Positions 54,233 to 62,584 of a DNA stretch of 64,000 bases are shown piece after piece. The first letter of the stretch is position 1, and each line of letters begins with the position of its first letter. The notes below the pieces were generated by a model that was not told the DNA's origin, did no database searches, and saw only the letters and a program-made list of their open reading frames with translations. The position numbers and the translations under genes were made by a program. This DNA is from JAXMBX01 sp046349635 (lineage in GTDB: Bacteria; Planctomycetota; Planctomycetia; Planctomycetales; Planctomycetaceae), in assembly GCA_046349635.1 (NCBI GenBank), contig JAXMBX010000020.1:17736-81735 (forward strand), given 5' to 3'.

Positions 54233-54292
54233 GGTCAGGCCGTGCCTGACGTCTTCAATTCACAAGAGCCACAAAACTCACATTTGTGAATT
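54233..54292. repeat. Two inverted repeats in a 247-bp convergent gap
   Basis: GTCAGGC / GCCTGAC forms a tight hairpin near 54234-54250. AATTCACAA (54257-54265) pairs with TTGTGAATT (54284-54292). The gap continues with GC-rich repeated-looking sequence to 54447. A role in terminating the two convergent genes is possible. Confidence 0.4.
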
Positions 54293-54447
54293 CGATTGCC
54301 AAGCGTCACGCGTCGGGTGGCCCGGCCGCCGCAACGCGGCGCCCGGGTCGCGCAGCGACAAGAGGCGAGTTCAAATCGACGCTCCGTTTGTCCTGATCTA
54401 CTAGCCCGGAGCGGCAGCGACGGGTTCTCTTCGAGCATCTCCTCAAA

Positions 54448-54999
54448 TCACCCCCTCAACAAAAACGCTTCCAACACCGAATGCCTCGCCCCCTGTGGCC
54501 CCAGATCAGATTTCATCAGCTCGACCCGTTCGACAGGCACAGCACCAAACTCGGTCGTGGCGCGTTTCCGTAACAACTCCGCAAAATCTCGCGGCGGACG
54601 CCCGTTGATCCGCGCCAGCGTCAGATGCGGATGAAACGCCCGACGCTCTGCCGCAAACCCGAGTGTAACCACGGCCTCGTCCAATCCCCGCGCCAGCGAT
54701 CCTATCGGCTCATCGGGGAACACGCCGGTCCACAACACCACCGGATGCCGTTCGTGCGGAAACACTCCCACTCCCCGCAACTGCAATTCGAACGGTCCAA
54801 ACGTCGCCGTCACCTCGGCCACACGTTCGATAATCGCGGGAACCTGTGATTCCTCGGTCTCCCCCAGGAACTTCACCGTCAGATGCCACTGCGACTGACG
54901 CTCCAGCCGCAACGGTCCCCCCAGCAATTCCACTTCTCGATGGATCCGCCGCAGCCCCTGCGTTACCGGAACCGGAATCGACAGGAACGTCCGCAGCAT
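54448..54999 (-). CDS. thpR: RNA 2',3'-cyclic phosphodiesterase
   Basis: A protein of 183 residues, the usual length for the 2H phosphoesterase family. Both catalytic HxTx motifs are visible: WHLTVKFLG (about residue 43) and HPHLTLARI (about residue 129). The N terminus MLRTFLSIPVPVT is typical. It opens 2',3'-cyclic phosphates on RNA ends and was first named 2'-5' RNA ligase. It is cytosolic and precedes no related gene: hisH lies upstream on the same strand, 27 bp away. Confidence 0.95.
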   Translation of the reverse strand: MLRTFLSIPVPVTQGLRRIHREVELLGGPLRLERQSQWHLTVKFLGETEESQVPAIIERVAEVTATFGPFELQLRGVGVFPHERHPVVLWTGVFPDEPIGSLARGLDEAVVTLGFAAERRAFHPHLTLARINGRPPRDFAELLRKRATTEFGAVPVERVELMKSDLGPQGARHSVLEAFLLRG

Positions 55000-55026
55000 C
55001 TCGGCCTCCCCGTCCCTCCGGCCCTC

Positions 55027-55632
55027 TCACATCGCCGCGAAATTCTTCAGCAGCTTCAATCCCACCTGCTGGCTCTTCTCCGGATGGAACTGCGTCGCCA
55101 TCAGGTTCCCCCGCTGGATCATCGCCGTCACCGGATCGATATAATCCGTCCGCGCCGCGATCACAGCCGGATCTTTCGGCACCACGTAATAACTGTGCAC
55201 GAAATAAAAGTGCGCATCGCGCGGAATGCCCGCCAGCAACGCAGGCTCACCCACTACCTGCAACTGGTTCCATCCCATGTGGGGCACCTTGAACCCCGGA
55301 ACCTCGCGGAACCGGACCACTTCCCCCGGCACGATCCCTAGTCCCTTCCATTCCCCATCTTCATAGCTGACGTCGAACAGCAACTGCAGACCGAGACAGA
55401 TTCCCAGGAACGGCTTCTCCGCGGCGACGTGGTCCAGAATCGGGCTGACCAGGTCCTGTCGCTTCAATTCCGCGATCGCATCCCGAAACGCCCCCACACC
55501 CGGCAGCACCAGCTTTGTCGCCTGTGCAACCTCCTGCGGACTGGACGTGACCTTGGCATCCACTCCCAGCGTCTCAAAGGCCTTCTGGACGCTCCGCAGA
55601 TTTCCCATCCCGTAATCGACGATCGTAATCAT
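55027..55632 (-). CDS. hisH: Imidazole glycerol phosphate synthase subunit HisH
   Basis: A protein of 201 residues. HisH is the glutaminase half of the histidine-pathway synthase and channels ammonia to HisF. The class I glutamine amidotransferase triad is visible: Cys79 in FLGICLGLQLLF, and His and Glu in MATQFHPEKSQQVG near the C terminus. The N terminus (MITIVDYGMGNLRSVQKAF) and HFYFVHSYYVVP are family features. hisF and the rest of the his pathway are not in this window. Confidence 0.97.
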   Translation of the reverse strand: MITIVDYGMGNLRSVQKAFETLGVDAKVTSSPQEVAQATKLVLPGVGAFRDAIAELKRQDLVSPILDHVAAEKPFLGICLGLQLLFDVSYEDGEWKGLGIVPGEVVRFREVPGFKVPHMGWNQLQVVGEPALLAGIPRDAHFYFVHSYYVVPKDPAVIAARTDYIDPVTAMIQRGNLMATQFHPEKSQQVGLKLLKNFAAM

Positions 55633-55668
55633 GAACCCGTGCTATCTTCTTTCACTCAAGTCTATTTG

Positions 55669-56037
55669 TCAGGCTGGCGCTTCCGGAAAATACAGATCCG
55701 CATCGCTGATGTCCGGAATCCCGACCACCAGCACCTTCATCCGCCCCACCGCACCATGCACCACTCCCGGGGGAATATGCACGATCGAACCCTTCTTCAC
55801 CGGATGTTCCACTCCATCCAGCCGGACCACTCCTTCTCCCTCCAGGACGTAATACAGTTCCGTCCCGATCTTGTGGTAATGCTCCCGCGCGCCGTCGATG
55901 TCGACCGCATGTGCCCACGCCGCCACCCCTTCATCCTGCCGGCTGATCAGCAGATGCCGCCACCCGCACGTGCTTCTCTCCCGCGGAGCGGATTCCTCGT
56001 CCCGAATCAGTATCGACGTCGGTAGTTCGGTCTTCAT
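55669..56037 (-). CDS. Small cupin-fold protein
   Basis: A protein of 122 residues. ATG 56037 follows GAAGGAAG, so the longer start at 56094 is not preferred. The cupin motif is GAREHYHKIGTELYYVLEGE (H..H..E), followed by KKGSIVHIPPGVVHGAVG with the third His. These form the metal site of a single beta-barrel. It starts 37 bp upstream of hisH on the same strand. The reaction is unknown; small cupins of this form are often sugar- or acid-binding or metal-dependent enzymes. Confidence 0.9.
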   Translation of the reverse strand: MKTELPTSILIRDEESAPRERSTCGWRHLLISRQDEGVAAWAHAVDIDGAREHYHKIGTELYYVLEGEGVVRLDGVEHPVKKGSIVHIPPGVVHGAVGRMKVLVVGIPDISDADLYFPEAPA

Positions 56038-56191
56038 GGCTTCTTCCTTCTCAGGCAAGGGAACGGACACCATTTCCCACCGCAGGTTCGTCACACAGGG
56101 TCAATACACCGGGCCATTACACCCGGCCAATTCACAGGGCCATTTCCGGGGATGCCTCATCATATCCCCCCACCTCACCTCTCCGCCACAT

Positions 56192-57583
56192 CTACCGTCC
56201 CGGCCCCCGCCGCTGCCACGACTGCTGCCACCCATTCGAACGCTGGATTTGCGGGCCATCCCGCCATTGCTGCCGCGACATCTCGCCCCGCGCGGTCAAC
56301 GGTCCCGGCCATCCCGGAACCACCCAGCCCCCTTGCTGCCATTCCCCCTTGGCCGACGCCTGGTACGTCAACTGGTCCGCCGAAGTCCATTCTTCGACAA
56401 CTTCCTCTTCCTCCCAATCCCATCCGAACAGACGCTTGCTCCCCTGCACGAGCAGCAGGGAGACAAACAGCATGATCGCCATGAACACGGCGAAGAAAGG
56501 CAACAACCGCCCCAGTTCGAAAATCCGCATCGCGGAAGGAGAGAGAGACTTCCACCCCACGATCACCAGCAGTGTCGCCAGACTCAGGTACGGTCCATAC
56601 GGAATCTCCCGCTGCTTCCGGAAGATCAACTGCACGCACACCACTCCCAGCGCCAGGACAGGGGCGAGGAAGAACGCCATCAGAGTCCCCTGCCACCCCA
56701 GAAAGGCCCCCACGGCGGCCATCAGATAGGCATCTCCCATCCCCATCGCTTCCCGCTTGAGAACACGCGTCCCCAGCCAGCGCACACCCCAGACAATCCC
56801 ATACCCCACCGCGAAACCCGCCAGGCTCACCACCAGGCCATGCAGATGCGGATGCGCGTGCACCCACTCCGGCACCCACACTCCCTGAAAAGCCCAGCCC
56901 CCTGTCTTCTCCGGATTCCACGGAGCCGACGACGTTAGGCCAAAGCTCTGCAGCAACAGGTTCACCTGCCAGCTCAGATCGCGACGTTCGAACCACACCG
57001 GGACGAGATACATCTGCCCGAGAACCGCTCCCCCCACGACCCCCACCGCAATCGCGGGGTAAGTAATGCAGTCGGGGATAATCTGCAGGTCGAAGTCGAT
57101 GAACGTCGCCACGACGAGCATCTCCACCAGCACCAGGTGATACAGATACCGCCAGTTCACCATCATCGCGGGGGATAACCATGCCGACCCCACGATCCCC
57201 TGCGGCCCCAGTTCGTGGTACACGCAGCTTTCGCTCAAAGTCGCATGAAATCCCGCGGGCACCTCGCACCAGTACAGGAACGCAAACAGTAATCCGTTCA
57301 GGAATTCGATCCCCGCATACCGGATGGAATAACTCCGCCGGCAGAAACGGCACCGCCCCCCCAGCAGAAACCATCCCAGGATCGGAATGTTGTCCTTCAG
57401 CGGAATTGGGTGAAAGCAATGTCCGCATCGGGAAGGGGGGTGCAGCAGCGACTTCCACGAGGCTCCCACCGTCTCATGCAACGGCATCCGGTAGATGCAC
57501 ACGTTCAGGAAACTTCCCACCACCGCACCCATGATGAACAGGTACGGCAGCATGATCCACAGCGGAATGTCCCACAGCACCAT
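56192..57583 (-). CDS. pilD: Type IV prepilin peptidase (A24) with C-terminal extension
   Basis: A protein of 463 residues with eight or so membrane spans. The N-terminal zinc-binding domain has CGHC and CRFC pairs (SRCGHCFHPIPLKDN, GGRCRFCRRSYSIRYAG). The two catalytic Asp are in VATFIDFDLQIIPDCITYP and REAMGMGDAYLMAAVGAFLG. It cleaves and methylates prepilin-like proteins at the membrane, so the many DUF1559 pseudopilin-like proteins of planctomycetes are its expected substrates. Past the last membrane span, a hydrophilic tail of about 80 residues (rich in Glu, Gln and Trp) is unusual for the family. Confidence 0.93.
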   Translation of the reverse strand: MVLWDIPLWIMLPYLFIMGAVVGSFLNVCIYRMPLHETVGASWKSLLHPPSRCGHCFHPIPLKDNIPILGWFLLGGRCRFCRRSYSIRYAGIEFLNGLLFAFLYWCEVPAGFHATLSESCVYHELGPQGIVGSAWLSPAMMVNWRYLYHLVLVEMLVVATFIDFDLQIIPDCITYPAIAVGVVGGAVLGQMYLVPVWFERRDLSWQVNLLLQSFGLTSSAPWNPEKTGGWAFQGVWVPEWVHAHPHLHGLVVSLAGFAVGYGIVWGVRWLGTRVLKREAMGMGDAYLMAAVGAFLGWQGTLMAFFLAPVLALGVVCVQLIFRKQREIPYGPYLSLATLLVIVGWKSLSPSAMRIFELGRLLPFFAVFMAIMLFVSLLLVQGSKRLFGWDWEEEEVVEEWTSADQLTYQASAKGEWQQGGWVVPGWPGPLTARGEMSRQQWRDGPQIQRSNGWQQSWQRRGPGR

Positions 57584-57585
57584 CG

Positions 57586-58127
57586 CTAACCCCGCTTCGT
57601 CTCAGGGGCAGGACTCAAACGCAACTGCCGCACGATCTCATCCGCGAGTTCCTCCACGCTCTGCTCGTCCGTGCAGAGCGTGACGGTCGCCATCTCCCGA
57701 TACACCGGCTCACGCGCCTTCAAGACATCCTGGATCTCCTCCAGCGGTCCCTTGGCCGTCAATCCCGGACGCCGCTCCCGGCTGCTTCCGTCTCCGGCCA
57801 ATCGCCGGCCAGCACTTCCGCCGAACCCTGCAACCACACCACTGGCCCGGAAGCCCGCATCCGCGCGCGTGTCGTCTCCCTTAAGATCGCTCCTCCTCCC
57901 GGAGAAATGATCTGCGAATTCCCGCGCAGGATCTCCGCCACAACTTCCTCTTCCAGATCCCGGAAATATGGCTCCCCCCGCGTCTCAAACATCTCCCGGA
58001 TGCTGCACCCCGCCCGCGCTTCGATCAGGTCGTCCGCGTCAATGCACGGCCACCCCAGGCGTCGGGACAGCTCTCGCCCCACGCTGGTCTTTCCGCTTCC
58101 GCGATACCCGATCAGAATCAGATTCAT
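57586..58127 (-). CDS. aroK: Shikimate kinase, one frameshift
   Basis: ATG 58127 opens the P-loop (MNLILIGYRGSGKTSVGREL) and the shikimate-binding region (PCIDADDLIEARAGCSIREM, RDLEEEVVAEILRGNSQIIS, PGGGAILRE). After SAEVLA the frame is lost near 57815. Adding one C or G at GGCC restores LARRLAGDGSSRERRPGLTA and the C-terminal lid-type sequence. Corrected, it has about 180 residues, as usual. AroK is needed for aromatic amino acid synthesis, so a sequence error is more likely than loss. Its stop is two bases before the prepilin peptidase start region, and repeat copy E lies 10 bp upstream of its start. Confidence 0.9.
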
Positions 58128-58137
58128 GTTGAGCGTG

Positions 58138-58216
58138 CCTGACAAAATGCGGTTGGTGATCACGCTGGATCCGCAGTTCCCACGAAAACGCACTTCGTCC
58201 GGAGCATTTTGTCCAG
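58138..58216. repeat. Dispersed intergenic element, copy E
   Basis: CCTGACAAAATGCGGTTGGT at the left end and GTCCGGAGCATTTTGTCCAG at the right end bound this copy. It lies between the aroK start and the aroDE stop, and would be transcribed as the aroK leader. Confidence 0.85.
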
Positions 58217-58223
58217 ATGTCTT

Positions 58224-59720
58224 TTAGTAACCGACCGCGGAAATCCCCCGCCGCAACGCGTCCCGCATGATCTCCAGCGGGGCCTCTTCATTCGTAAATT
58301 TCTCGAACTGCACCGCCGCCTGTCGCACGAACATCTCCACGCCGGTCACCACCTTGCAGTTCCGCTGCCGCGCGTTCTTGATCAGCAGCGTCTGCTCGGG
58401 ATTGTAGACCGTATCGAACACCAGCATGTCGTCGTGCAGCCAGTTCTCCGGGAACGGGCTTTCATCCACCTTCGGATGCATTCCCAGCGAGGTGCAGTTC
58501 ACCAGGATATCAGACGGCACCGCCCCCCGGTTTTCCCAACTCACGTGCTGGCACCCCAGGTGCTCCGCCAGCGCGACCGCCCGCGCGTGCGTCCGGTTCG
58601 TCACCGTCAACAGCGCCCCCGCCTGGCTCAATCCCATCGCAATCGCCCGCGCCACTCCACCCGCCCCCAGAACCAGCACCCGTTTCCCCGACAACGGATC
58701 TCCGGCGTAATCGGCCTGGCCGTTGGTCAGTCCCATCCGCATGCTCGTCAGCGCCGCCAGGTAATCGCTGTTGGACGCAATCCACCGCCCTTCCTGGTTC
58801 TGGAACAGCGTGTTCGCCGCTCCGATCAACGGCACCGGGCCGTCAAAATACTGCACACGCTCCATCACCGCTTCCTTGTGCGGAATCGTGACGCTGTACC
58901 CCTTCACGTCCAGCCAGCGGAATTCGTCCAGCGTCTCGTGCAGCCGGTCCCGCGGAATCCGGAACGGAATGTACACGCAGTTCAACTTCAGTTCCCGGTA
59001 CGCCCAGTTGTGAATCAACGGACTCAAGCTGTGGCCGATCGGATCGCCGATCACCCCGAACACCTTCGTCGTCGGCGAAATCTCGTCATACCTGTAGATC
59101 TTCACCATGTCGTCGAACGACAACTGCCCCGGCGCCAGTTCCCGGTCCTTGCTGAACGTCGCATACGTGAACGGCGCCCCGTATTTCCCCGTCAGGATGC
59201 GGCTGAACGTCCCCAGCTCTCCCATGCAGAACCCGATCGTCGGCACCTTCGCCTTCGACACCAGCTTCAGCATCCGGATCGAGTCGGAGGGAGAATTCGC
59301 CATCGTTACGATCTTGATGATGTCCGGATCCAGACCCACCATCTTCTTGTGGATCTCTTCCAGGTTCTCCGGAGTCTCCTCGAAATCGTGATGGCTGATG
59401 ATCCGCTTCGTCGGCCCGTAACGCCGGATGAACGGCGCCACGTCATCCTCGATATCGACGTAATCCGCCCCCGCGACGATCGCCGCCCGCAACAGCGCCT
59501 GCCGTTGCTCTTCGTTCCCCTTCCACTTTCCCTTGTCCGACTCGCGACGGCAGGTGATCACCACCGGCGTCGGACGGCTCGCCAGCAACCGCCCCAGGTC
59601 CGGACTCCCCGCCAGCCAGTCCAGGCGCAACTCCACCAGTTCCGCCCCGCGTTCCGCGAGAGCCTGGTGCTCCGCCATCATCATCTTGTGGCGTGTCCGC
59701 CCGATACTGACGCAAATCAT
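58224..59720 (-). CDS. aroE: Bifunctional 3-dehydroquinate dehydratase / shikimate dehydrogenase
   Basis: A protein of 498 residues. The N-terminal half is a type I dehydroquinase: PVVITCRRESDKGKWKGNEE, IISHHDFEETPENLEEI (catalytic His), and PDIIKIVTMANSPSD (Schiff-base Lys). The C-terminal half is a shikimate dehydrogenase: VFGVIGDPIGHSLSPLIHN, GYSVTIPHKEAVMERVQ, and LVLGAGGVARAIAMGLS for NADP. It carries out two consecutive steps of the shikimate pathway as one fused protein, with aroK just downstream for the next step. The fusion occurs in planctomycetes, chlamydiae and plants. Confidence 0.97.
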   Translation of the reverse strand: MICVSIGRTRHKMMMAEHQALAERGAELVELRLDWLAGSPDLGRLLASRPTPVVITCRRESDKGKWKGNEEQRQALLRAAIVAGADYVDIEDDVAPFIRRYGPTKRIISHHDFEETPENLEEIHKKMVGLDPDIIKIVTMANSPSDSIRMLKLVSKAKVPTIGFCMGELGTFSRILTGKYGAPFTYATFSKDRELAPGQLSFDDMVKIYRYDEISPTTKVFGVIGDPIGHSLSPLIHNWAYRELKLNCVYIPFRIPRDRLHETLDEFRWLDVKGYSVTIPHKEAVMERVQYFDGPVPLIGAANTLFQNQEGRWIASNSDYLAALTSMRMGLTNGQADYAGDPLSGKRVLVLGAGGVARAIAMGLSQAGALLTVTNRTHARAVALAEHLGCQHVSWENRGAVPSDILVNCTSLGMHPKVDESPFPENWLHDDMLVFDTVYNPEQTLLIKNARQRNCKVVTGVEMFVRQAAVQFEKFTNEEAPLEIMRDALRRGISAVGY

Positions 59721-59876
59721 CGTGTCTTAATCCGTACCGCTATCCCGCCCGTTTGTTCATTTCCCCGGCTCAATCGCCCGGAATCCGTAGTACCGGAATC
59801 TGTAGTATAAGGCCGAATCTCGCAAAAAACGAGGTCCGAATGCCGCACAACCGGGCAGGGTCGAAAGCGGCGAAAA

Positions 59877-61754
59877 TCACCCCAACCGGCCGAACTGCCG
59901 GTCCAGGTCGTGCCGCGTCAGGTTCAAAATCGTCGGCCTCCCGTGCGGACAATGATGCGCGTCATCCACCAGATGCCGCTGCGCCAGCAGGCTGTCAATT
60001 TCCTCCGGCGTCAGACGTTGCCCCGCCTTGATCGCCGCCTTGCACGCCATCATGTTCAGCAGATCGTCCAGCAGATCCCTTCGCGTCGGCGTCTTCCCCG
60101 AATTCATCAGGCAATCCGCCACGTCCTTCACCATCTGTCGCCGGTCCGCACGCGCCAGCATCACCGGGTACTGCGTCAGCAACACCGTGTTCCCCCCGAA
60201 GTCCTCCAGCTCCAGTCCCACGCGCGCCAGCATCGTCCCCTGATCCAGCAACACCGCCCCCTCCGCCGGGCTCAATTCAATTGGCTCGGGGATCAACAGC
60301 CGCTGCGACTCCACGCTCCCCGCCAGCACTCGTTCCCGGAACTGCTCATACAAAATCCGCTCGTGCAACGCATGCTGGTCGATAATCGCCAGCCCATCCT
60401 CGGTCGCCGTCACCAGGTATGTCTCCTGCACCTGGATCGCCGACGACCGCCGCACCTCCTGCCAGACCGCCCCTTGGCCGTCCGTGGAAAAATGCGGCCC
60501 GCGCCCCACCAGCATCGACACGCCCGGACTCGGAGCGGGGGAGGCCTCATCCCATTCGGTCTCCGGTTCCGATTCCCGCGCCGGCAGATCCTCCAGCGTC
60601 CCCCAATCCACTTCCTGCCGCGCAATCGCTTCGCGCTGCACCGTCAACTGGCTCTTCGCCCAGTCCGCCAGCTCGTGCTGAATCTCCGTCTGTCGATACG
60701 GGTCCGCCGCGACAGGCTTTCCACCCCCGCCACCTTCCTCCGGCAGCCTCAATCCGCTTTCCAGATTCATCGACAGGAACCGCGTCCGGATCGCCGACAG
60801 CAGCAACCGATACAGCGTCTGACTCTCCCGGAATCGCACCTCCGACTTCGTCGGATGCACGTTCACATCCACCTGGTCGGGAGGCATCTCCAGAAACAGA
60901 AACGCAATCGGCTGACGCCCCACCATCAGCAAACCCCGATACGCCTCCGTCAGCGCGTGCTGCAGCGACCGGTCCTGGATCCACCGCCCATTCAGGAACA
61001 GATACTGCCCCTTCCTGCTCGACTTGCTTTGCGACGGATGCGCCACATACCCCCAGATCCGATACCCCTGCAGTTCCTGCTCCACCCAGATCAACTGCTC
61101 CGCCAGTTCCTTCCCGTGAAACAGTTTCAACCGCTCCAGCAACCGCTCGCATGCGGGCAATTCATACACCACCCGCTGGTTATGCCGCAGCACCAGGTGC
61201 AGCCGTGGATTCGCCAGCGCAATCCGGGTGAACTGTTCGCACACATACCCCAGTTCCGTCCCCGCCGTCTTCAGAAACTTCCTCCGCACCGGCGTATTCA
61301 CGAACAGATCCCGCACTTCGATGCTCGTCCCCACCGGACACCCGCACGCTTTCGGCGTTCCGATCTCCCCCGCCGCGACATTCAGCTCCCATCCCGTGTC
61401 GCTCTCTTCCTGCCGGCTCCGCAGCGTGAAATGGCTCACTTCGGAAATCGACGCCAGCGCCTCTCCCCGAAACCCCATCGTCTGCACGTGAAACAGGTCG
61501 TCCGCCTGCCGGATCTTGCTCGTCGCATGGCTTGCCACCGTCAACAGCAGGTCGTCCGGATGCACCCCCTCCCCGTTATCCACCACACGGATCATCTCCA
61601 TCCCCCCATTGACGATCTCCACGTCAATCCGGGTCGCAAGCGCATCGACGCTGTTTTCCATCAGCTCCTTGATCACGCTCGCCGGACGTTCGATCACTTC
61701 CCCCGCGGCAATTTTGTTGATCACCTGCGGCGGAAGCTGTTGAATACGCGCCAT
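59877..61754 (-). CDS. mutL: DNA mismatch repair protein MutL (endonuclease type)
   Basis: A protein of 625 residues. The GHKL ATPase domain is intact: VINKIAAGEVIERPASVIKE, ENSVDALATRIDV, RVVDNGEGVHPDDLLL, and FRGEALASISEV. The C-terminal dimerisation domain carries the nuclease motif DQHALHERILYE together with ACKAAIKAG and CPHGRPT, the zinc-site motifs of MutL proteins that nick DNA themselves. MutL couples MutS to strand excision. Between the two is a variable Glu/Ser/Pro linker. It lies 42 bp after the membrane-protein gene and downstream of the retron-type reverse transcriptase on the same strand, which may be significant because msDNA can titrate mismatch repair. Confidence 0.98.
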   Translation of the reverse strand: MARIQQLPPQVINKIAAGEVIERPASVIKELMENSVDALATRIDVEIVNGGMEMIRVVDNGEGVHPDDLLLTVASHATSKIRQADDLFHVQTMGFRGEALASISEVSHFTLRSRQEESDTGWELNVAAGEIGTPKACGCPVGTSIEVRDLFVNTPVRRKFLKTAGTELGYVCEQFTRIALANPRLHLVLRHNQRVVYELPACERLLERLKLFHGKELAEQLIWVEQELQGYRIWGYVAHPSQSKSSRKGQYLFLNGRWIQDRSLQHALTEAYRGLLMVGRQPIAFLFLEMPPDQVDVNVHPTKSEVRFRESQTLYRLLLSAIRTRFLSMNLESGLRLPEEGGGGGKPVAADPYRQTEIQHELADWAKSQLTVQREAIARQEVDWGTLEDLPARESEPETEWDEASPAPSPGVSMLVGRGPHFSTDGQGAVWQEVRRSSAIQVQETYLVTATEDGLAIIDQHALHERILYEQFRERVLAGSVESQRLLIPEPIELSPAEGAVLLDQGTMLARVGLELEDFGGNTVLLTQYPVMLARADRRQMVKDVADCLMNSGKTPTRRDLLDDLLNMMACKAAIKAGQRLTPEEIDSLLAQRHLVDDAHHCPHGRPTILNLTRHDLDRQFGRLG

Positions 61755-61796
61755 CTCGTCTGCCTGTCTCCTGCATTCCGGTCTTTCTCGACCGGT

Positions 61797-62543
61797 CTAT
61801 TCCGAAATTTCCTTGTGCAGCATATCCGCTTCCGCGTCGTTCAGCTTCCCTAACTCGTCCACCAGTTTTTCCCGCCGCAGATGAATCTGTTTGTCGAACG
61901 TCTCCAGCACGTCCAAAGCCTTCGCCCGGGACGTCACCAGACCGATAATCAGGTACTGCGTAATCGCCAGGAAGTAACAGGACCATCCCAAACGTCCCGG
62001 CAACAGCGCCGCCATGATCGCAAACACCTGCGTGGACCGATCCAGGTGACGGCACACCAGCCCTTTCAGCACAGGGTAAAACTGGTCCCGAATCCCCTTC
62101 AGAATCTTCCCCCGGGTGAATTTCAACCGCGGCGGTCCCGGATAAATCACCGCGAACAGTTCCTGGTCAGGCATCGCCTCCGTCACCCCGATCGCGAGCA
62201 TCACCCGCAACCCCATCAGGATTCCATCCCACGTCCGGGTCAGGTCGATTTTCAACGCCCCATGCGCCAGCGCGGGATCGGAAGCCCCCGCCAGCATTCC
62301 ACCGATCCACCCGAACAGCGTGCTTTCCATGTTCTCAGTGGCCACCAGCAGCAAGAGCGCCCCCCGGAACCACTGCTCCAGGTCCTTTTCCAGTTCCTTG
62401 TCGATTTCATGCAGATGCACGACCCGCTTCAGGAAGAAGCGAAACACCGGGATCGCGATCACCCCGATCAGAAACCGGATCAAAGGCTTGAAGATCGGCA
62501 GCTGCACGATCTGCTGGATCAGAAGTCGGAGAAATGCGCCCAT
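61797..62543 (-). CDS. Membrane protein between retron-type RT and mutL
   Basis: A protein of 248 residues starting at ATG 62543 after AAGGA. Hydrophobic segments are near residues 13-36 (LPIFKPLIRFLIGVIAIPVF), 60-72, 108-120 and 167-200 (VFAIMAALLPG, CYFLAITQYLIIGLVTS). Charged helices in between (EIDKELEKDLEQWFRG) and a C-terminal coiled-coil-like tail (LVDELGKLNDAEADMLHKEI) would lie in the cytoplasm. It begins 41 bp after the RT stop on the same strand, so the two are probably co-transcribed. Some retrons use a membrane protein as effector; whether this is one is not known. No family was recognised. Confidence 0.8.
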   Translation of the reverse strand: MGAFLRLLIQQIVQLPIFKPLIRFLIGVIAIPVFRFFLKRVVHLHEIDKELEKDLEQWFRGALLLLVATENMESTLFGWIGGMLAGASDPALAHGALKIDLTRTWDGILMGLRVMLAIGVTEAMPDQELFAVIYPGPPRLKFTRGKILKGIRDQFYPVLKGLVCRHLDRSTQVFAIMAALLPGRLGWSCYFLAITQYLIIGLVTSRAKALDVLETFDKQIHLRREKLVDELGKLNDAEADMLHKEISE

Positions 62544-62584
62544 CGGCAGATCCTTCGTGCAGCAGGTCCGTCACCAGGAGAAAC

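Noticed and set aside
57586..57837. A separate 83-residue gene
   Set aside because: It is the C-terminal part of shikimate kinase, displaced by a single missing base.
58209..61853. Long plus-strand frames opposite aroDE and mutL
   Set aside because: The minus-strand proteins have complete, unambiguous enzyme motifs.
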